This document shows positions 58,290 through 64,000 of a stretch of 64,000 bases of DNA, one piece after another (the stretch's first letter is position 1; every line of letters starts with the position of its first letter). Where the stretch lies: positions 39,750,196-39,814,195 of the forward strand of contig NC_052618.1 of NCBI RefSeq assembly GCF_016545825.1. The letters are read 5' to 3'. This stretch comes from Eucalyptus grandis (taxonomy: Eukaryota; Streptophyta; Magnoliopsida; Myrtales; Myrtaceae). Position numbers and translations under genes: made by a program. The notes under the pieces are model-generated. The model did not search any database, was not told where the DNA came from, and saw only the letters and a list, made by a program, of their open reading frames with translations.

Positions 58290-60943
58290 TTAGGTCAACT
58301 TCTGGTTTTAATGACTTGGACGGTCCACTAGCATCATGGAAAAGATCAAAACCGCGTTTCTTAGGCAAATTTATGCCAGTTGAGTCATTTCTATTACCAA
58401 CAATCTGCTCTTTCATATCATCCTTGGCCTCAGATTCACCATCCTCCTGCACATCTCCACAAATGTGTGCGTGTGTGAGATATAGAGGGCAACCAATGGA
58501 ACAGAAGCATCATTTACTAGAATTAAACGTAAAAGATACTCTATAGAGTCCAGGTAGATCCTCACAAAAAATATTAACTTCCAAGACTACAACTCATCCT
58601 TTCTTATACATCAGTATCTCACCCAAGCTAACAGAGCAACCCTTTCACCAAAATTAATGGTAAATCTGCTTCTACAGATTCAGCTCAGACAAATATATTA
58701 AGCTCCAATCATACAATATATCGTTCCTCACTAGACAGTACAAAATGTCTTTTAAGTCAATTATTTAGAGGAAGTATATCCATCAATGGCGAACATAAGG
58801 GAAGTAATAAGCATCATGAACAAGATGCTTGAAATGCGGCGGGGGGCGTGGAACACCAGAATTGCAAAAGAAAGCCTACAAACCGACAAAGCACGGGTCC
58901 CACACATATCAGCTTTCAATGCAGTAAACAGCACAAATCACATTTGGGAATATTTAACAAACATGAAAGTTTTTTCCAAATCCTTTGGGTTCTCAAAGAG
59001 CATGCAATACCATTGTAACTGCACCCTACATCGTGTCATTACCTAGACAACAACATCCTCAATAAGTCATTACTTTCTTCCTACAAACAAACAACAACCA
59101 CATCAATATTTGAAACTCACAAATTGCCAAAGCTTGCAAGTTGAGAAGTGCACAGCATTCTCTTTCAATTACAGTGAGTATCCCATAAGTTCATATAAAT
59201 CATAATGTTTTCTTTCAAGTGAAATCCATAGATTAAAATGCTTTTGAGTCAGGTAATGCATTACCCAAAAACCTGGGCTACTTCATTTCAAAACGGTATG
59301 CGAATCATCAGTGTTTCAAAGAATGTAATGAAACTACTATGTTACTACTTTGATCAGTTGAATCATAAATTTCTACTTCTTCCCTGGAAGCTAAAATGCA
59401 TCTAGTGAGAATCTTCCAACTAACACTAAGAATCCCGCAAAACCACAGTGTAACCATTTCCCCACTAAGTGGGGTTGGAATAAAAGAATTGTAGAAGGAG
59501 GTAAAAAGAGTTCCAGAATAAACATCCCAAGAGTTCCAGAATAAACATCCCAGGGAACTTGCACAACCACATTCACCAAAAAGATGGTGAGATTCTACGC
59601 ATAGCACACCTCTTTGATCAAAGAATAATAGCATGATCGTTGGCTTCCCAAATTTGAAACGTTATTCGAATTTCAGAAAATTATAGAAAAATGTTTAACA
59701 AACAAAAAATAATGAAATCTAAAATGTGAATCTAAGTGTCAAAACTTGAGTATTGTGCAGGTTTCCAGAGTTCTATATTAAAAAAATTAAAAAATTAAAT
59801 TAAATTAAATTAATAAATTTAAAAAAAAAAAAAAAAAAAACAAAACAAAACAAAACAAAAAGAAGAAGAAGAAGAGCAAATGCATGAGCTGCACAATTTA
59901 TTTCAAGCAAAAATTAAAAATAAATCCGGACAGGTATGAAGGGACCAAAATTAAAAGAGCAACAAAAAACTAAAACCAAGCACAAGGCCCAAGTATGTAC
60001 CCTGTGCACCAAACAGTTGATTGAAGGATGCCATTGAAAGAGATTGAGGATTGGTGCAACAACAACCAGCGCAGCCAAGTATGCTGGAAGGACCGGTGAT
60101 CTTAAGCAGGAAACAAGCAGCTGCAGTTGAAGCAATCCAAAGGTTCAGAAGAGCATGAATGTGGCATAGAATGTCTCTACTCTCAAGTTTATCATCTTAA
60201 ACATTCATATGTCTCTCGACAAAATCAGCAGGTCAACATACGAAAGCAATGAAACCACTAAAGCATTCATAAAATGTCAGCTTCATGTCAGAAAGGTCCA
60301 AATCACTCCATTGTGTAGCTATACCTCCTCTACTAAAGCCCAGTCCTACATGAACTTGCATATCAGCCATCTAAAGAACTTGACTTTATCTAAGTTGCCA
60401 AAACAAATGGTTCACATATTGCTTCAACATCGTTCACAGCAAACACCAATTAAACACCCTTGATCATTGCTAAACCTCATGCCTCCATAACAATTTAGAG
60501 TATGCTAGGTCACATATAGACATATATCACATATTCATGAAAAATGATGTGATGCAGGACTGTTGGAGAAATGATACAAAGTCAAATAATATAGTAGATG
60601 TGATCAGTGCAAGATTACTTCATAAAATTTCGCCCTATGTTTTGCAATGAAGATGGAAGGTTGCAATAGTGCATAAACCTTTTCATAATAGTAGGGGTAA
60701 TCTAAGCCATGTTGCGTCATGAGGATGAAGAGACTGCTGAGAGCCATGACACTGACAACTCCGACAATGTCGTATGATTTCTTCAACAAATCACTGCAAA
60801 AGTTCAGTTTACCACTTAAGTTTCTTGAGCATGAGATTTCAAATTCAAGAGCAAACAAACAAAAAATTCTGGAAGCAAACTCACCAAAACATGATGGGAT
60901 TAGACAGCTGAGGAATAACAGCCTGATGGAGAGAGACCAGAAC
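58290..60943 (-). pseudogene. NOC4: NOC4-like unit 1: exons Z, A, B, C
   Basis: The rightmost unit. Exon Z 60943-60885 has a GTGAGT donor. Exon A 60793-60619 is fully open, CDLLKKSYDIVGVVSV to FIAKHRAKFYE, and ends at a GTAATC donor; this is the reference for the frameshifts in units 2-4. Exon B 60120-60001 has an in-frame deletion of 54 bases that removes FAKKLSRLALS but keeps NCLVHR and the donor. Exon C 58446 to about 58290 encodes EDGESEAKDDMKEQ and KRGFDLF. No exon Y is found upstream. Reading frame could continue through Z-A-B-C, but the protein would lack its conserved core. Confidence 0.77.
59779..59876. repeat. Composite microsatellite
   Basis: AAATT repeats, an A run of about 20, AAAAC repeats and AAG repeats follow each other within the B-C intron of unit 1. 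Confidence 0.9.
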
Positions 60944-61160
60944 CTGAGTGTCCAAAGTTAGGCATGTCATTTAGTTCATAATATAGCTTTGGAAGGACAG
61001 TCAATACAAAACCCCATCCATCAGGGAAACCATAGAAAAGAAATATGACCATGGGCAACAGATTAAATCTAGAGATGAAGAAGGAAACAAGGTTTTTGCT
61101 GGTAACTCCAGCAACCCAAACAAGAGTTCTCACTAAAACATTATGGAACAATTTACCAAA

Positions 61161-61740
61161 CTACAATTAAATATAGACCATAATATAAGGTTCTTGAGCT
61201 AAAAATGAGAAAATTTTCCGCACTTCTATGTTTCTCATTCAAACTGGACACGTAAGCTAAAAGGTTACTATTTAAAGACAGAGCAATCAACAGATCAATC
61301 GCTATGACATTATGGAGCCGCAGATTGCAGCTCCAGGAACTGGAGATCGCAGTTCTTGGACCTTCAAAATCGCAGCTCATAAATCCTCTTTCGTTCGCCA
61401 TACACAAAAAGTAAGACGTGCACACATCCAATTAACATGCCAGCAACTTCAAAACACACACTCACACACACAGAGCAAGCCCACATACAGACATTATACC
61501 ATTCACTTTTGGATATCAGGCATGCATTCATTACAGGCCCATGCTTGCTCATTCTTACACAGAACTTAGCTAAAAATCACTTGCCCAGCGCGCACATAGC
61601 ACTCTCTCACACACGACAATTTGATCAACTTACCCACTCAGCTCATAACCAAGCATCCAGCATATACCAGCAAGCATATAGAACACCCATCTTGCGCATA
61701 ACACATCCCCTGTCCTTATTCAAACCTTGCCTACCTCCTT
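61161..61740. other. Non-coding stretch upstream of unit 1
   Basis: This is unique sequence compared with the left block, where the corresponding DNA is deleted. A CA-rich tract is at 61455-61480. A short minus-strand frame starting MANERGFMSCDFEGP at 61396 is not recognised. Confidence 0.4.
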
Positions 61741-62035
61741 AACACCTATTCAACACACCATCCATAGTTATAACACACTCTGGCCATGGAAAATCTCATA
61801 TTGACGACAGACATAAACTAGGAACCTTTCCATGTGGAGAATCGCAATCCCACAAGTTCAACAACTAGAAACTCAACGAGGACACAACCGGCACTCCAGT
61901 TGCGCAGCGAAGGTTATTACCTCCACGGGCCAAGATTCCGAAGCAGGGCAAGACAGAACGGGATGCGAACAGGTCCAATCCGACAGGGCCCGAAGAGGCG
62001 AGCCACGGCACAACGGCACGACGCAGCAACGACGC
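61741..62035. repeat. Right copy of the block duplicated at 30913-31217
   Basis: Matches 30913-31217 with small indels over about 300 bp, from CACCTATTCAACACACCATC to ACGCAGCAACGACG. It lies on the 5' side of the NOC4-like array and may be a former 5' exon or promoter region. Confidence 0.75.
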
Positions 62036-63720
62036 AGCTACCGGGACATGAAACCGCCGTGAGCGGGGCGCGACGCAACGGAGCAGCGAGAGCTTCGTCG
62101 CTGAGGTTCCAGCGACACGGCGGACGACCTCGATCGTCGGCGGCGTCGGCGACACTGTGGCTCCGCTAGGCGGGTGGCGAAACCCGGCGCGTCCGATCAG
62201 GGGGAGCGGAACGACCGGGCCGCGGTGTTCGGGGTTTAAGGCCCGCAAGGTGGTGGTTATGGTGAGGGAGCTGATTCGGTGCACGCCGAAGAGGACGCAA
62301 TTCGCGGACGGCACGCTGCTTCGAGAAAGGGGAGGAGGAGGAGGAGGAGATTCAAGAAAGAAGGAAAATCTCGTTGGACGGTACGCTGCTTCGCGTTCTT
62401 GCGATGGGGCTGCTGAGGGGAAGAGAAGAGAGAGAGAGAGAGGGTGGGGAGGCTCGCTGTAACTATCCAGAGACGGGTCGGTGGTAAAAGTGCTGGAGAA
62501 TGAGAGTAAAGAGGGAATCCGTCAGCTCGTGATCAATGATCCTGGAATCTCTTTTCTGTCTCTCTCCGTGCGTCTCCCACCCTGAGAAAAGATAGATATC
62601 CACATGTTCTTTTGCCGTTTTCTCGCTTGCGATTGATCCATTACTCACCAGTCACCACGTCGTGGTCATCATTGGCGGCCTTTTTTTTTTTTAATTTAAT
62701 ATACTGACATCGACCGCCACGTCGGCTCCTGGAATCTAAGTGAAGAAAGAATTTAAAAATCTTCCGTTCTTCTCTCTCTTCAGTCTTCACCTCGGAGATC
62801 TCTCTTCTTCTTCCACCTCCTCCGTCCACAGCCGCCCGGCCAGCCGACCTCCGCTCCTCCCCCGCCGTGTCGCCACCCGCGGAGTAGCCGGCGCCGCGGC
62901 GGCCAAGCTGACCACCCTCCACGTCTGACCGAGCGTGGCCCGCCGCCTCTGTTTTCTCTCCGCCTTGTCTCGTCGTTCTCCAGATCTTGAGATCCGGCCC
63001 CCCACGGCCGAAATCGTCGGCGCTCGTCCATGGGCGAACGCGTTCGGGCGTCGTCTCCGCCGTCTCTGCGGTCAGCTCCGTCTTCCCGAACACGACCTCT
63101 GCTTCCTCTGCTTTTCTTCTTGATATTTGAGCTCTGTCCGCATCACGAGCCGGGCATGGACAGGTCTGAAGCCCTCTGGTGACCGAGCGCAGTCCATGGC
63201 CATCGGGATCTCGAGCTCGCCGCCAAGGCTCAAGGCCACGGACGAGCCGCGGTCGCCTGATCGGTGGACGGAGCCGCCCCGCGAGCCGTGGACGGGAAAC
63301 GACCGCGCGCCGCCGTGACGACGGTGGCTCGGCTCGGCTCGGCTCGGCTCGGCTCGGCTGTGGACGGGGCCGACCACGAGCCGACTGCAAAGGGAGGACA
63401 GAGCCGGCCGCAAGCGGCGACGACGGCGGCGGAGGAAAGGCGGAACAGACCGCGAGCACGACGGAGGGGAAGCTTCCGTTGCTGGGCAGATCTCTGCTGG
63501 AAGATTGATTGTCTTCATTTACTTTTTGAGTAAAAAGTATGTACCACTGTACCAGTACCAGTACCACCTTAGCGCCTGAGGGGGTGCTCCTTTTAGACTT
63601 AGACCGTGCCCATCCTCTTTTTTTTTTTTTTTTTTTTTGTCTTTTTCTTTTTTTTTTTTTTTTTTTTTTACAGGCGTCGATGGCCGATTAAAGTTCATAT
63701 TGATGATTGCAGCGAGGAAA
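62036..63720. other. GC-rich region, no confirmed gene
   Basis: GC-rich DNA with long open frames on both strands (for example 62641-63567 minus), which are expected from base composition and show no domain. (GGCTC)7-like repeats occupy 63326-63360, and T runs of more than 15 occur at 63617-63638 and 63651-63669. Confidence 0.45.
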
Positions 63721-63730
63721 CCAAGGGACT

Positions 63731-64000
63731 AAGGGTGCGTTTGGAAACTACTTTTAACGTCTTTAGGAAAACGCAAATACCTTTGACAAAAGGTGTTTTC
63801 CAAAACGCAACCGTGTTTGGTAAATTGACTTTGAAAGCTCTTTGTAAAGTATTTTGAGCAAAATAGCGTTTGGGAAATTACACTTGCAAAAGATCTTTGT
63901 GGTAAAAAAAAAAATTATCAAAAGAAAAATTAAAAAAAATTGACCAAAAGGGCAGAGTGGCCGCCGGCGACCTTCGGCGACCTCGGCGACCTCCGTGACG
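63731..64000. mobile_element. Start of another MITE-like element, cut by the window end
   Basis: GGGTGCGTTTGGAAACTACT after CTAA at 63727-63730 has the form of the ends at 46307 and 21445, and a GC-rich GGCGACCTTCGGCGACC core begins at 63962. The right end is outside the window. Confidence 0.5.

Larger units (their letters stand above)
49350..61160 (-). repeat. Tandem array of about 3.5-kb units with NOC4-like exons
   Basis: Four head-to-tail units on the minus strand with conserved exons and introns. Exon A starts are at 60793, 57161, 53745 and 50276, giving periods of 3.63, 3.42 and 3.47 kb. Each full unit has exons in the order Y (80 nt), Z (59 nt), A (175 nt), B (174 nt) and C (about 155 nt), with long introns B-C and C-Y. 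Unit 1 lacks Y; unit 4 lacks C. N- and C-terminal exons of NOC4 never appear. Confidence 0.85.

Noticed and set aside
58210..59634. Frames such as that ending SNIVVSLHSLKH, repeated in each NOC4 unit
   Set aside because: They lie in the long B-C intron and recur because the intron is duplicated. They are interrupted differently in each unit and match no NOC4 exon.
49350..62035. Assembly artefact as the sole explanation for the NOC4 array
   Set aside because: The units differ by many substitutions, private indels and a private LINE insertion, which collapsed or duplicated reads would not produce. Long-read confirmation would still be decisive.
62641..63567. Minus-strand open frame of 308 codons, arginine- and proline-rich
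   Set aside because: Long frames are open on both strands here because of high GC content. The product is low-complexity and carries the GGCTC repeat, with no domain.

Overview
This window is eukaryotic nuclear DNA from a dicot plant, probably a woody eudicot. It has intron-split gene remnants with GT-AG borders, Ty1/copia and LINE retrotransposons, small TIR elements and a plant leucine-rich receptor-like protein. The exact species cannot be read from the sequence; the MITE families with GC-rich cores remind me of Myrtales, which is only an impression. Only one gene looks intact. The rest is mobile DNA and broken gene copies, nearly all on the minus strand.

Layout. (1) 1-15175: nested retrotransposons. 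A full-length Sirevirus-like Ty1/copia element (301-10027, LTRs 973 and 978 bp, target duplication GTTTC) sits inside the gag gene of a related copia element. The outer element's 5' LTR (10971-15175) is itself split by a 3.19-kb LTR-type unit with target duplication TCTCA. (2) 15745-20640: a two-exon remnant of a calcium-dependent protein kinase, a second copy of the LTR-type unit, and inside that a 1.19-kb 5'-truncated LINE with a 14-bp target duplication. (3) 21445-27700: a MITE, an intact LRR receptor-like protein gene (22301-25087) with three G-box repeats upstream, then broken copies of an EG45/plant-natriuretic-peptide-like gene and a receptor fragment. (4) 27903-33230: degraded copies of internal exons of a NOC4-like gene (ribosome biogenesis), plus a fragment of one of its introns. 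(5) 33231-48440: a degenerate LINE with ORF1 and ORF2, a second LINE scrap, two nested MULE-like TIR elements with 10-11 bp target duplications, a Harbinger-like MITE and a chimeric SINE. (6) 48441-62035: a third EG45-like copy followed by four tandem units of about 3.5 kb carrying NOC4 exons. (7) 62040-64000: GC-rich DNA with a (GGCTC)n tract and the start of another MITE.

How it fits together. The order EG45-like then NOC4-like occurs twice (27.3-31.2 kb and 48.4-62.0 kb), which suggests a segmental duplication later separated by transposon insertions. Within the right-hand block the NOC4 middle exons were amplified in tandem. Splice phases remain compatible between exons, but several copies share frameshifts, so most copying happened after the parent copy had already decayed. 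The receptor-like protein is the only locus here I would expect to make a working product.
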